DNA of 64,000 nucleotides from Streptomyces sp. NBRC 110028 (GTDB lineage Bacteria; Actinomycetota; Actinomycetes; Streptomycetales; Streptomycetaceae), in assembly GCF_001417735.1 (NCBI RefSeq), contig NZ_BBUZ01000024.1:1-64000 (forward strand), given 5' to 3'. Of this stretch, positions 15,823 to 24,545 are shown piece after piece. How positions within the stretch are numbered: position 1 is the first letter of the stretch; every line of letters starts with the position of its first letter. Made by a program: the position numbers and the translations under genes. The notes beneath the pieces are model-generated. The model was not told the DNA's origin, did not search any database, and saw nothing but the letters and a program-made list of their open reading frames with translations.

Positions 15823-18800
15823 CTACTCCCCCGCCGTCGTCAGCCGCAGCGCCGCGTCCCGCACATCGGGGTGCGGATGCCGCCGCAGCTCGCGCACCCG
15901 TTCCCGCCAGGGCTCCGCCCATTCCGTACGGGGGCCGCCGACGCCCGTGAGGACCGCGGCGAAGAGCCCGGCGGCGTGGCCGCCGTCCTCCTCCAGCTGC
16001 CACGCGGCGCGCAGCAGCGCTTCGCCGCCGCCCGGCCGCGAGGCAGCACCGAGCCGGTCCCGCAGGGTGTCGGCGGTGCGGGCGGCGAGCGCGGGGCGGG
16101 AGGCGTGCAGCCGGGCGAGGCGGGCGAGCGCGGCGGTCAGCGCCGAGGGGCGGGCGTCCAGGTCGAGGGCCTGGACGAGCACCTGGGCGGCCTCGGGCAC
16201 GAACGTCTCGTATCCGGCGAGGAGTTCGGCGGCGCCGAGCGCGTGGCGCCGCGTCTCCCGCGGCCGCATCCGCCCGTGCTGGGCGAGTCGGGTGGCCAGA
16301 TGGCGTACGCGCTGGCGGGCGGGCCGGTCGCGGTCCGCTTCGGCGTCGGGCATACCGGTGCGGGCGTCGGCGGTGACGAGGGCGGCCAGCGCCCAGGCGA
16401 GGGGGTTGTCCTCGTAAGCGCCGTCGGGCGCGGCGGCCATGAGGGCGAGCAGGGCGTCGGCGGCGGACCGCCAGCTCGTCCGGTTGCCGAGGTCGGTGAC
16501 GGCCGCGACCAGCAGCGCGGCCGCGTCCGGTGCCCAGGGCGACCAGCGGGCGAGCGCCGCGTGGCCGGAGGCGGCCACCTCGGGGTCCTCGGTGTCGCAG
16601 ACGACGCGGATGAGCTGGGCATAGCGCTCGCGGTGGAGTTCGGGGAGGTCGAGCGGCCGGGTGCGCAGGACGGCGTGGCGCAGTTCGCGGCGCCCGCGGG
16701 CGGCGGTGGTCAGCAGTTCCCAGGCGCGTTCGGTGCCGAGCAGCCGGGCGGCGAAACGGACGCAGACGGCCTGGACGTCGGGGTGCTGGCCGGGGAGCCC
16801 CTGGGCGTCGGCCAGGAGGGTGGCCGCGTCGGAGGCCGGGAGGTGGGTGGCGGCCAGCCGGGCGGCCTCCTTGCGGCTGGTGACCTTGGCCGGGACGGTC
16901 GGTATGGCGGTGGCGACACCGTCGGGGGCGAGGACGCCGCGGATGAGCGCGTCCAGCCGGGACGGCGTGACATACCGGGCGGCCCGGGCCGCCGCGTACA
17001 CCGCCACCCGGGCGCGGTCGCCGCCCGCGTGGGCGAGCAGCAGGGGCAGGGCGTCGCCGGGGAGTCGGGTCCACGGCAGGGCGGCGAGGGCGGCCTCGGC
17101 GAGCACCCCGTCCTCGGCGGTGGCCCACGCCCTGACCAGCGGCGTGCCCTCGTCGAGCGGCGCGGCGCGGGCGATCGCGGTGGCGCGCTCGGCCGCCGGG
17201 AGGGTGGTGTCGGCGGCGGCCCGGGCCAACAGGCGCGCGGCGGCTGCCTGCTGGCGGGGCAGCCAGCGGGCGGTGTCACGGCCGGTGGGTGGCGTCCAGT
17301 GGGTGCCGTGGGTGAGGAAGCGGCCGTAGGGCGGGGTGTCGCCGAGGACGAGGTCGAGCAGATCGGTGCGGCGCCGGGCCAGTACGGCCAGGACCGGCGG
17401 CAGGACGGCGGCCGAGGGCTCCTGGGCGAGGAGTTCGGCCACCCGGTCCTCCCGTTCGCGGGGCGGCTCCAGCCACAGGGCGATCGCGGTGCGGGCGGTG
17501 GCGCCACGGCCGAACGCGATGGCCTGCCACAGCAGTTCCTGCAGCTCGGGCAGGGCGTGGGCGCGCCGCCCGAGGGAGCGGGCGAGGGCGAAGGTCAGTT
17601 CGTGGTCGACGCGTTCGGCGCCCGCCTCCAGCCAGGGGCGCAAGCCCTCGAAGACGGTGTGTTCCTGGCCGCGCCGCAGCCGGCGGTCGAGGCGGCCGAG
17701 GTCGGTGGCGCCGACGCTGCCCGCGAGCCGGGTGACGGTGCGCAAACCCCAGCCGAGCAGTTCGCGCCGCCCGGTGACGGCGTGTTCGCGCAGCAGGGCG
17801 ACGGCGAGGCGGCGCAGCGCCCGGCGGGTGCCGGTGGAGGAGTCGCGGGCCTGGACGGCGTCGGTGGCGACCCGGTCCAGGGGTTCGGCGGCGTCGTCGG
17901 TGAACAGGCCGGGCGGGGTCGCGGCGAGCGCGTCGAGGGCGGCGTGACGCACCGGGTCCTGTTCGTCGCGCAGCCGTTCCAGGCGCCGCAGCAGCGCGGT
18001 GACGGCGTCCGGGTCGCCGGACCGGGCGGCGTTGCGGATCAGCAGCGGGTAGGCGGTGGCGCGGTCGTCCGCGTCGGCGCGGCGGGTGGCCGCCAGCAGT
18101 TCGTCGTGCGCCTCCTCGACCGGCAGATACGCGACCGCTTCGAGGACCGTGGTCCAGTGCGCGCCGCGCTCGCGCGCCTGCCCGGCCATCCGGCGCGCCT
18201 CCGCCTGGCGGCGCGGGCGCGGCAGGGCGTCGAGGACGGCGGGTGCCAGGACGGCGTGGGAGGGGTCGCGTTCGGCGGTGGCGGCGTCGAAGAAGACGGC
18301 GCGGCGGGCGGGCGGCAGCGCGGCCAGCAGCCGCGCCAGGGCCTCGCCGTCGTGCGCCAGGGCCCGGCCGAGCGCGTCGAGTTCGGGCGGGTCGGCCGCC
18401 ACGAGGCGGCGCAGCACGGACCGTTCCAGCCCCCGGCCGCGCAGCAGGTGGGTGTGCTCGGGGGTGAGCAGCAGATCGAGCGTACGGCCGGGGTCGGCGG
18501 CCACCAGTGTGCCCAGGCGGTGCCGTAGCGGTGGTGGCAGCGGGCTGTGGCACCGCCGCTCCAGCAGGTCCAGCACGCGGTGCGGTTCGGCGCGGGCGGC
18601 GAGCGCCACGCCGGGCGCGTACCGCAGCCACCAGTCGGCGCGCAGCGCCGCGGGCAGCGCGGTCAGCTGCCGCTCGGCCTCGTCGAGGACGGCGGCGGGG
18701 TGCCGGGCGGTGAGGGGCCGCCAGCTGCCGACGGCGTGGAACAGCGCGGGCAGCAGCGTCGCGACGGTGTCCGCCCCGCACGCCGGCAGCAGCCGCGCCG

Positions 18801-19227
18801 CCTCGGTGTCGCCCCAGCGCTCCCGCAGCGGCTCGACGAGCCGGTCGGCGAGCGCGGTGCGGTGCTGGGCGACGACGGCCCGGATCAGCTGGCGCCGTAC
18901 GGCGGCGGGCGCGTCCTCGAACGCCGCCTCCAGCGCCTCGTCCCCGACCCGGGCCCGCAGCGCGTGGCACCGCACCAGGGGGTCGGGGTCGGTGAGCAGC
19001 GTCGCCAGATGGCCGGTGCGCCCGCCGATCGCGGCCGCCGCGGCGGCGAGCCGCCGCTCGTACGCCCCCCGCCCGGCCAGCTCCCCGACGATCCCGGCCA
19101 GTTGCCCCCGCGCGCTGGCCGCCCGCACCCGCACGGCCAGTTCCCGCATGCGCCGCGGAAAGGGCAAGGGGTCGAGGGCGGCGATCAGTTCGTCGGCGAG
19201 GGCGCGGGGCGCGTCGGGGTCGTACAT
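15823..19227 (-). CDS. Very large HEAT-repeat protein of unknown function
   Basis: The 1134-residue protein consists almost wholly of short paired helices with the spacing of HEAT/ARM solenoids (for example LERLRDEQDPVRHAALDALAA and RHPHPDVRDAALRLT near the C terminus). No catalytic motif, signal peptide or membrane segment is visible. Such solenoids scaffold protein complexes. The start at 19227 (MYDPDAPRALADELI) is chosen because upstream codons up to 19563 are low-complexity and lack helix character. A long opposite-strand frame inside it is a GC artefact. It stands alone, convergent with the HTH membrane gene. Confidence 0.75.
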   Translation of the reverse strand: MYDPDAPRALADELIAALDPLPFPRRMRELAVRVRAASARGQLAGIVGELAGRGAYERRLAAAAAAIGGRTGHLATLLTDPDPLVRCHALRARVGDEALEAAFEDAPAAVRRQLIRAVVAQHRTALADRLVEPLRERWGDTEAARLLPACGADTVATLLPALFHAVGSWRPLTARHPAAVLDEAERQLTALPAALRADWWLRYAPGVALAARAEPHRVLDLLERRCHSPLPPPLRHRLGTLVAADPGRTLDLLLTPEHTHLLRGRGLERSVLRRLVAADPPELDALGRALAHDGEALARLLAALPPARRAVFFDAATAERDPSHAVLAPAVLDALPRPRRQAEARRMAGQARERGAHWTTVLEAVAYLPVEEAHDELLAATRRADADDRATAYPLLIRNAARSGDPDAVTALLRRLERLRDEQDPVRHAALDALAATPPGLFTDDAAEPLDRVATDAVQARDSSTGTRRALRRLAVALLREHAVTGRRELLGWGLRTVTRLAGSVGATDLGRLDRRLRRGQEHTVFEGLRPWLEAGAERVDHELTFALARSLGRRAHALPELQELLWQAIAFGRGATARTAIALWLEPPREREDRVAELLAQEPSAAVLPPVLAVLARRRTDLLDLVLGDTPPYGRFLTHGTHWTPPTGRDTARWLPRQQAAAARLLARAAADTTLPAAERATAIARAAPLDEGTPLVRAWATAEDGVLAEAALAALPWTRLPGDALPLLLAHAGGDRARVAVYAAARAARYVTPSRLDALIRGVLAPDGVATAIPTVPAKVTSRKEAARLAATHLPASDAATLLADAQGLPGQHPDVQAVCVRFAARLLGTERAWELLTTAARGRRELRHAVLRTRPLDLPELHRERYAQLIRVVCDTEDPEVAASGHAALARWSPWAPDAAALLVAAVTDLGNRTSWRSAADALLALMAAAPDGAYEDNPLAWALAALVTADARTGMPDAEADRDRPARQRVRHLATRLAQHGRMRPRETRRHALGAAELLAGYETFVPEAAQVLVQALDLDARPSALTAALARLARLHASRPALAARTADTLRDRLGAASRPGGGEALLRAAWQLEEDGGHAAGLFAAVLTGVGGPRTEWAEPWRERVRELRRHPHPDVRDAALRLTTAGE

Positions 19228-19589
19228 GCCGAGGATTCTCCCCGCCCCCCGCCGCGCGCCCACACGGGGTGCGGCTCCCCCACCCCGCCCCTCCCCGAAC
19301 CAGGGGGCTCCGCCCCCTGCCCCCGGAAGCCCCGGGCGGGTGGGCGGGGGCGGCGGGCCGGTGGCCGGAGCGGGGCCGATGTGGCCGGCGGCGAGGCCGT
19401 GGCGGGTGATGTCCCAGCTCTCCGAGAGGCGACGGACACCCCCCTGCGACACCCGCCGGAGGCCCATCGGTGTCCGCACGCCGTGCGGGGCCGCCCGGTG
19501 GCCCTTACGCTCGGTGTGTGGGCCGTCGGGCAACCCCCGTGCATGGCAACCCCTCACACACATGGCAACCCCAATACGTAGGGGGAAAC

Positions 19590-21059
19590 ATGCCGGAGCT
19601 GTTCATCGGCGGACAGTGGACCGCCGCCCTCGACGGACAGACGCGGGAGATCCGCTGCCCGGCGGACGGGTCCCGGGTGGCGGCGGTGGACGAGGCCGGG
19701 CCGAAGGACGTGGCCGCGGCGGTCGCGGCGGCCCGGGACGCGTTCGACCGCGGGCCGTGGCCGGGCACGGCGGCCGCGGAGCGGGGGCGGCTGCTGCTGC
19801 GCGTCGCGGATCTGCTGGAGCGGGACCGGAGCGCCCTGGCCCGGGCCGAGTCCCTGGACACCGGGAAACGGCTGGTGGAGAGCGAGTACGACCTGGACGA
19901 CATCGCCGGGTGCTTCCGCTACTTCGGCCACCTGGCCGCCGCCGGTGGCCAGGACCGGGCGCTGGAAACGGGCAGTCCGGAGATCGACAGCCGGGTGGTG
20001 CGGGAACCGGTCGGGGTGTGTGCCCTGATCACACCGTGGAATTATCCGCTGCTGCAGACGGCGTGGAAGGTGGCGCCCGCGCTGGCCGCCGGGAACACGT
20101 TCGTCCTCAAGCCCAGCGAGCTGACCCCGCACACCGCGATCGGGCTGCTGCGGCTGCTCACCGAGGCGGGGGTGCCGCCGGGCGCGGCGAATCTCGTCCT
20201 GGGGGCCGGGTCGACGGTGGGCGCGCCGCTGGTCACGGACGAGCGGGTGGACATGGTGTCCTTCACCGGCGGTGTGGTGACCGGGCGCTGGATCATGGCG
20301 GCGGCCGCGCCCACGGTCAAGAAGGTCGCCTTGGAGCTGGGCGGCAAGAACCCGAACATCGTCTTCACCGACTCCGATTTCGACACGGCGGTGGACTACG
20401 CGCTGACGGCGGTGTTCCTGCACTCCGGGCAGGTGTGTTCGGCGGGTGCCCGGCTGCTGGTGCAGGAGCAGCTGCACGACGCGTTCGTGGACGAGGTGGT
20501 GGCCCGCGCCCGGGCGATCCGGCTCGGTGGCCCGTTCGACGAGGACGCCCGTACCGGACCGCTGATCTCGGCCGCGCACCGCGACAAGGTGGCGTCGTAC
20601 GTGGCGGCGGGCATCGACGAGGGCGCGGTGCTGCGCTGCGGCGGGGCGCCGCCCGACGAGCCGTCCCTCGCGGGCGGCCACTACTACCTGCCGACGGTGC
20701 TGGACGACTGCACCCCGGACATGAGGGTGGTGCAGGAGGAGTCGTTCGGCCCGGTGCTCACGGTGGAGCGGTTCCGGGACGAGGAGGAGGCGCTGGCGCT
20801 CGCCAATGACACGGTGTACGGCCTGGCGGGCGCGGTGTGGACGCAGGACGCGGAGAAGGCGCACCGGGTGGCGTCACGGCTGCGCGCCGGCACGGTCTGG
20901 ATCAACGATTTCCATCCGTACGTCCCGCAGGCCGAGTGGGGAGGGATGAAGCAGTCGGGCATCGGCCGTGAGCTGGGCCCGGCGGGGCTGCACGAGTACC
21001 AGGAGACGAAGCACATCTGGCGCAACACCGCGCCCCGCCCGCAGCGGTGGTTCGGATGA
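19590..21059 (+). CDS. Aldehyde dehydrogenase, betaine-aldehyde-dehydrogenase-like
   Basis: The 489-residue NAD(P)-dependent enzyme has PWNYPL, the Rossmann SFTGG, the general base ELGGKNPNIV and the nucleophile SGQVCSAGAR (Cys near residue 285). ESFGPV lies near the C terminus. Global features (MPELFIGGQW) are those of betaine aldehyde dehydrogenases and related semialdehyde dehydrogenases. No choline dehydrogenase gene follows. Because kdgD and gudD lie nearby and make 2-oxoglutarate semialdehyde, a role in that step is an alternative, supported only by proximity. The start at 19590 has AGGGGG upstream. Confidence 0.88.
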   Translation: MPELFIGGQWTAALDGQTREIRCPADGSRVAAVDEAGPKDVAAAVAAARDAFDRGPWPGTAAAERGRLLLRVADLLERDRSALARAESLDTGKRLVESEYDLDDIAGCFRYFGHLAAAGGQDRALETGSPEIDSRVVREPVGVCALITPWNYPLLQTAWKVAPALAAGNTFVLKPSELTPHTAIGLLRLLTEAGVPPGAANLVLGAGSTVGAPLVTDERVDMVSFTGGVVTGRWIMAAAAPTVKKVALELGGKNPNIVFTDSDFDTAVDYALTAVFLHSGQVCSAGARLLVQEQLHDAFVDEVVARARAIRLGGPFDEDARTGPLISAAHRDKVASYVAAGIDEGAVLRCGGAPPDEPSLAGGHYYLPTVLDDCTPDMRVVQEESFGPVLTVERFRDEEEALALANDTVYGLAGAVWTQDAEKAHRVASRLRAGTVWINDFHPYVPQAEWGGMKQSGIGRELGPAGLHEYQETKHIWRNTAPRPQRWFG

Positions 21060-21150
21060 CGTCAGCCGACCCCGCCGGACCGCGCGGGCCCGGCCCCCCG
21101 ACGCCGCCATCTCCGAGCCCGCGCCGAAGGCGAACGCCGGGCAACACCCC

Positions 21151-21942
21151 CTACCGCCACTGCGTCGCCGCCCCGCCCGCCCTCGGCACCACCGCTTCGA
21201 TCTTCTCCCGGATCTCCCGCATCACCGCCACGATCCGTTCCTCCCGGCCCTCCGTCAGCCGCGCCGTCGGCACCGAGCAGCTGATGGCGTCCACCGCGGG
21301 TGTGTCGTACCGCAGGGCGAAGCCGAAGCCCACGATGCCGGTGACGCCCTCCTCGCGGTCCACCGCGTAGCCGCGTTCGCGGGTGCGGGCCAGGTCGGCG
21401 GCCAGGGAGGCCCGGTCCCGGTGGGTACGGGGGGTCAGCGGCTCCAGCGGCCCTTCCGGCAGCGGGAGTTCGTCGTCGGGGCGCTCGGCGAGGAGCGCCT
21501 TGCCGAGGGCGCCGACGTACGCGGGGAGGCGGCGGCCCACCCGGCTGAAGGGCCGCAGGTATTCGTGCGACTCGCGGGTGGCGAGGTAGACGACGTCGCC
21601 GTCGTCCAGCCGGGCGAAGTGGATGGTCTCGCCGAGGGCGTCGGACGCCTCGTCCAGGTAGGGCCGCGCGGCCCGCACCCGCGGGTCGCTGTCGAGGTAG
21701 CTGGTGCCCGTCAGCAGGGCCCGGATGCCGATGCCGTACAGCGAGCCGGTGACGTCGGTGCGCACCCACCCGCGGTCGATCAAGGTCTGCAGCAGCGCGT
21801 ACATGCTGCTGCGCGGCACGCCCAGTTGCTCGGCCAGCTCCCGCAGCCGGGCGGGCTGGTCGCCGCGGGCCGCGAGCAGTTCGAGGAGCTGCACGGTGCG
21901 GCCCGCCGACTTCACTTCGCGTACGCCACCGGATTCCGCCAT
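21151..21942 (-). CDS. IclR family transcriptional regulator
   Basis: The protein of about 263 residues has an N-terminal winged HTH (LRELAEQLGVPRSSMYALLQTL) and a C-terminal effector domain with DGDVVYLATRESHE, GALGKALLAE and GFGFALRYDTPAVDAISCSVP. It is divergent from kdgD-gudD and most likely represses that operon in the absence of glucarate or a downstream intermediate. The start is uncertain: ATGs at 21966, 21951 and 21942 are in frame and none has a strong ribosome site. 21942 gives the usual family N terminus. Confidence 0.88.
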   Translation of the reverse strand: MAESGGVREVKSAGRTVQLLELLAARGDQPARLRELAEQLGVPRSSMYALLQTLIDRGWVRTDVTGSLYGIGIRALLTGTSYLDSDPRVRAARPYLDEASDALGETIHFARLDDGDVVYLATRESHEYLRPFSRVGRRLPAYVGALGKALLAERPDDELPLPEGPLEPLTPRTHRDRASLAADLARTRERGYAVDREEGVTGIVGFGFALRYDTPAVDAISCSVPTARLTEGREERIVAVMREIREKIEAVVPRAGGAATQWR

Positions 21943-22027
21943 GGGGCGCATCGTAATCCGGACCACGGCAGCGAAGTCGCACCTATTGACGCCCCCGCGT
22001 GCACATTCCTAATCTCTATCTGCATAC

Positions 22028-22042
22028 GTAGACGTCATCTAC
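22028..22042. promoter_or_regulatory. Candidate IclR operator before kdgD
   Basis: GTAGA-cgtca-TCTAC is an inverted repeat with 5-bp arms, 16 bases before the kdgD start, overlapping the likely promoter and leader. Its place between the divergent regulator and the operon suits the IclR binding site. Confidence 0.4.
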
Positions 22043-22057
22043 ATAGGGAGACGAGCG

Positions 22058-23032
22058 ATGACGGCCCTCACGGCCGATGCGGCGACGACGGCGGCCCGGC
22101 TGCGCGACGGGATGGCGAGCGGCGTGCTCTCGTTCCCGCTGACCAGCTTCACCGACACCAAGGGGGACCAGGGCGACGGCGCGGCCGCGCTCGACCTGCC
22201 CGCGTTCCGCGACTACCTCGCGGCGCAGATCGAGACCGGCCCGGGCGCGATCTTCCCGGCGTGCGGTACGGGGGAGTTCTTCTCCCTGGACGAGGACGAG
22301 TACCGCGAGGTCATCACCGCGGCCGTCCGCGAGGCCGACGGCCGGCTGCCGGTCGTGGCGGGGATCGGCTACGGCTGGGCGCAGGCGGCCCGGTTCGCCG
22401 GAATCGCGGAGGAGGCGGGCGCGGACGCCGCGCTCGTCCTGCCGCACTACCTGGTGAAGGGCCCGCAGTCGGGGCTGGTCGAGCAGATCCGGCAGATCGC
22501 CGCCCGCACCCGGCTCCCCCTGATCGCGTACCAGCGCGACCAGGTCGCCTTCACCATCGACAGCCTGCGCGAGCTGGTCCGGATCCCGGGCGTCATCGGA
22601 CTCAAGGACGGGCACAGCGATCTGGACCGGCTGCAGCGCCTGAAGCTCGCCGCGCCGGACGACTTCCTGTTCTTCAACGGCGCCGCGACCGCCGAGGTCC
22701 AGGCCCGCCCGTACGCCAGCATCGGCATCACCGCGTACTCCTCGGCCGTGCACGCCTTCGCCCCCGAGATCGCGAACGCCTTCTTCACCGCCCAGCGCGA
22801 CGGCGACGACGCTACGGTGGAGCGGCTGCTGCGTGACTTCTACGTACCCCTGGTCGAGCTGCGCGACCGCGTCCCCGGCTACGCCGTTTCGCTGGTCAAG
22901 GCGGCGGCGCGGCTGCGCGGGCGGCCGGTCGGCCCGGTGCGCGCACCGCTCGCCGACCCCGGCCCGGACGATCTGGCCGACCTCGAAGCCCTTCTGACCA
23001 CCGGACTCGACCTCGTGGGAGCCACCCGATGA
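22058..23032 (+). CDS. kdgD: 5-dehydro-4-deoxyglucarate dehydratase
   Basis: The 324-residue class I aldolase-family dehydratase/decarboxylase converts 5-dehydro-4-deoxyglucarate to 2-oxoglutarate semialdehyde. GVLSFPLTSF at the start, ACGTGEFFSL for the carboxylate loop, IAYQRD for the catalytic tyrosine and GLKDGHSD with the Schiff-base lysine identify the KdgD subgroup. It is followed by gudD with a 4-base overlap (ATGA at 23029), so the two enzymes of glucarate breakdown are translated together. The ribosome site AGGGAGACGAGCG is close to the start. Confidence 0.92.
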   Translation: MTALTADAATTAARLRDGMASGVLSFPLTSFTDTKGDQGDGAAALDLPAFRDYLAAQIETGPGAIFPACGTGEFFSLDEDEYREVITAAVREADGRLPVVAGIGYGWAQAARFAGIAEEAGADAALVLPHYLVKGPQSGLVEQIRQIAARTRLPLIAYQRDQVAFTIDSLRELVRIPGVIGLKDGHSDLDRLQRLKLAAPDDFLFFNGAATAEVQARPYASIGITAYSSAVHAFAPEIANAFFTAQRDGDDATVERLLRDFYVPLVELRDRVPGYAVSLVKAAARLRGRPVGPVRAPLADPGPDDLADLEALLTTGLDLVGATR

Positions 23033-24348
23033 CGCAGCCGCCGCAGACGTCGCAAGCACAGAATCTGACCATCGCCGAGGTGCGGCTGACGCCCATCCTC
23101 GTCGCCGACCCGCCGCTGCTGAACACCCAGGGCGTCCACCAGCCGTACACCCCCCGACTGATCATCGAGGTGGTCACCGAGGGCGGGACGACCGGCATCG
23201 GCGAGACGTACGGCGACACCAAGTACCTCGACCTCGCCCGCCCGCTGGCCGAGAAGCTGCCCGGGCACAGCGTCACCGACCTGAACGGGCTCTTCACCCT
23301 GGCAGGCGAGGTCGCGGTGGACTCCTCCCGGGTCGAGAACTCCGTCGACGTCGGCGGCCTGCGCGGCGTCCAGACGGCGGACAAGCTGCGGCTGTCGATC
23401 CTCTCCGGCTTCGAGGTGGCGTGCCTCGACGCCTGGGGCAAGGCGGCCGGGCTGCCGGTGCACGCGCTGCTGGGCGGCAAGGTCCGCGACCGCGTCGAGT
23501 ACAGCGCGTACCTCTTCTACCGCTGGGCCGAGCACCCGGACGGCGTCGTCGCCGAGGCGGACGACTGGGATGCGGCGGTCGACCCGGCCGGGGTCGTGGC
23601 GCAGGCCGAGCGCTTCGCCCGCGACTACGGCTTCACCTCCTTCAAGCTCAAGGGCGGCGTCTTCGAACCCGACCAGGAGATCGCCGCGATCCGCGCCCTG
23701 GCCGAGCGCTTCCCCGGCCAGCCGCTGCGCCTGGACCCGAACGGCGCCTGGTCCGTGCCCACGTCCCTGCACGTGGCGGAGGAGCTGCGGGACGTCCTGG
23801 AGTACCTGGAGGACCCGACCAGCGGTACGCCCGGAATGGCCGAGGTCGCCGAATCCGCCGGGGTCCCGCTGGCCACCAACATGTGCGTGACCACCTTCGG
23901 GGAGATCCGGGAGGCGTTCACCAAGGGCGCGGTGCAGGTCGTCCTCTCCGACCACCACTACTGGGGCGGGCTGCGCAACACCCGTGAGCTGGCCGCCATC
24001 TGCCGCACCTTCGGCGTCGGCCTGTCCATGCACTCCAACACCCACCTGGGCATCAGCCTGGCCGCCATGACGCATGTCGCGGCCACCGTGCCCAACCTGG
24101 ACTACGCGTGCGACAGCCACTACCCGTGGCAGACCGAGGACGTGATCACCCAGCGCCTCACCTTCCGCGACGGCCGTCTCGACGTCACCGACACCCCCGG
24201 GCTCGGCGTCGACCTCGATCGTGACCGGCTCGCCGTTCTGCACCAGCGCTGGCTGGACGACGACGGCACGATGCGGGACCGCGACGACGCCGCCGCGATG
24301 CGCGTCGCCGACCCACAGTGGACGACCCCGGCCATTCCGCGCTGGTAG
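23029..24348 (+). CDS. gudD: Glucarate dehydratase (enolase superfamily)
   Basis: The 439-residue enzyme dehydrates D-glucarate to 5-dehydro-4-deoxyglucarate, the KdgD substrate. Visible superfamily residues are the catalytic lysine in FTSFKLKGG, the metal ligands in RLDPNGAW, YLEDPTSG and TNMCVT, an aspartate in VLSDHHYWGG, and the catalytic histidine in SMHSNTHLGIS. Length and motifs are those of GudD rather than mandelate racemase. It is the last gene of the operon; a strong hairpin terminator follows at 24365. Confidence 0.92.
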   Translation: MTQPPQTSQAQNLTIAEVRLTPILVADPPLLNTQGVHQPYTPRLIIEVVTEGGTTGIGETYGDTKYLDLARPLAEKLPGHSVTDLNGLFTLAGEVAVDSSRVENSVDVGGLRGVQTADKLRLSILSGFEVACLDAWGKAAGLPVHALLGGKVRDRVEYSAYLFYRWAEHPDGVVAEADDWDAAVDPAGVVAQAERFARDYGFTSFKLKGGVFEPDQEIAAIRALAERFPGQPLRLDPNGAWSVPTSLHVAEELRDVLEYLEDPTSGTPGMAEVAESAGVPLATNMCVTTFGEIREAFTKGAVQVVLSDHHYWGGLRNTRELAAICRTFGVGLSMHSNTHLGISLAAMTHVAATVPNLDYACDSHYPWQTEDVITQRLTFRDGRLDVTDTPGLGVDLDRDRLAVLHQRWLDDDGTMRDRDDAAAMRVADPQWTTPAIPRW

Positions 24349-24364
24349 TCCGCGCCTTCCCCTT

Positions 24365-24398
24365 CTGGTCCGGGCCGCTGAGGGGCGGCCCGGACCAG
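24365..24398 (+). terminator. Strong hairpin terminator after gudD
   Basis: CTGGTCCGGGCCGC pairs perfectly with GCGGCCCGGACCAG around a 6-base loop (TGAGGG). There is no U tract, as usual for GC-rich actinomycete terminators. It lies 17 bases after the gudD stop. Confidence 0.8.
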
Positions 24399-24472
24399 GC
24401 GTGCGCTCCACCTCGACGCCACTCTTGACGTTGAACCGATTCATCGCTTCCATCGTGACCGCACCCCACATC

Positions 24473-24486
24473 TGGGAGCGCTCCCA
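24473..24486. promoter_or_regulatory. CebR box upstream of the secreted esterase
   Basis: TGGGAGCGCTCCCA is the exact 14-bp palindrome bound by CebR, the LacI-family repressor of cellobiose/cellulose genes in Streptomyces; flanking C and G extend the dyad to 16 bp. It lies about 60-70 bases before the esterase start. An identical box precedes the GH12 gene at 48377. Confidence 0.85.
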
Positions 24487-24545
24487 GCGCCACTCCCTTC
24501 CGCGAGAGGAACCCCCCTCCCATACGCAGACTCTTAGCGCTTGTC

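Noticed and set aside
15556..18528. A 990-codon plus-strand open frame
   Set aside because: It lies antisense within the HEAT-repeat gene; its Gly/Arg/Gln-rich composition is a GC-codon artefact without any family motif.
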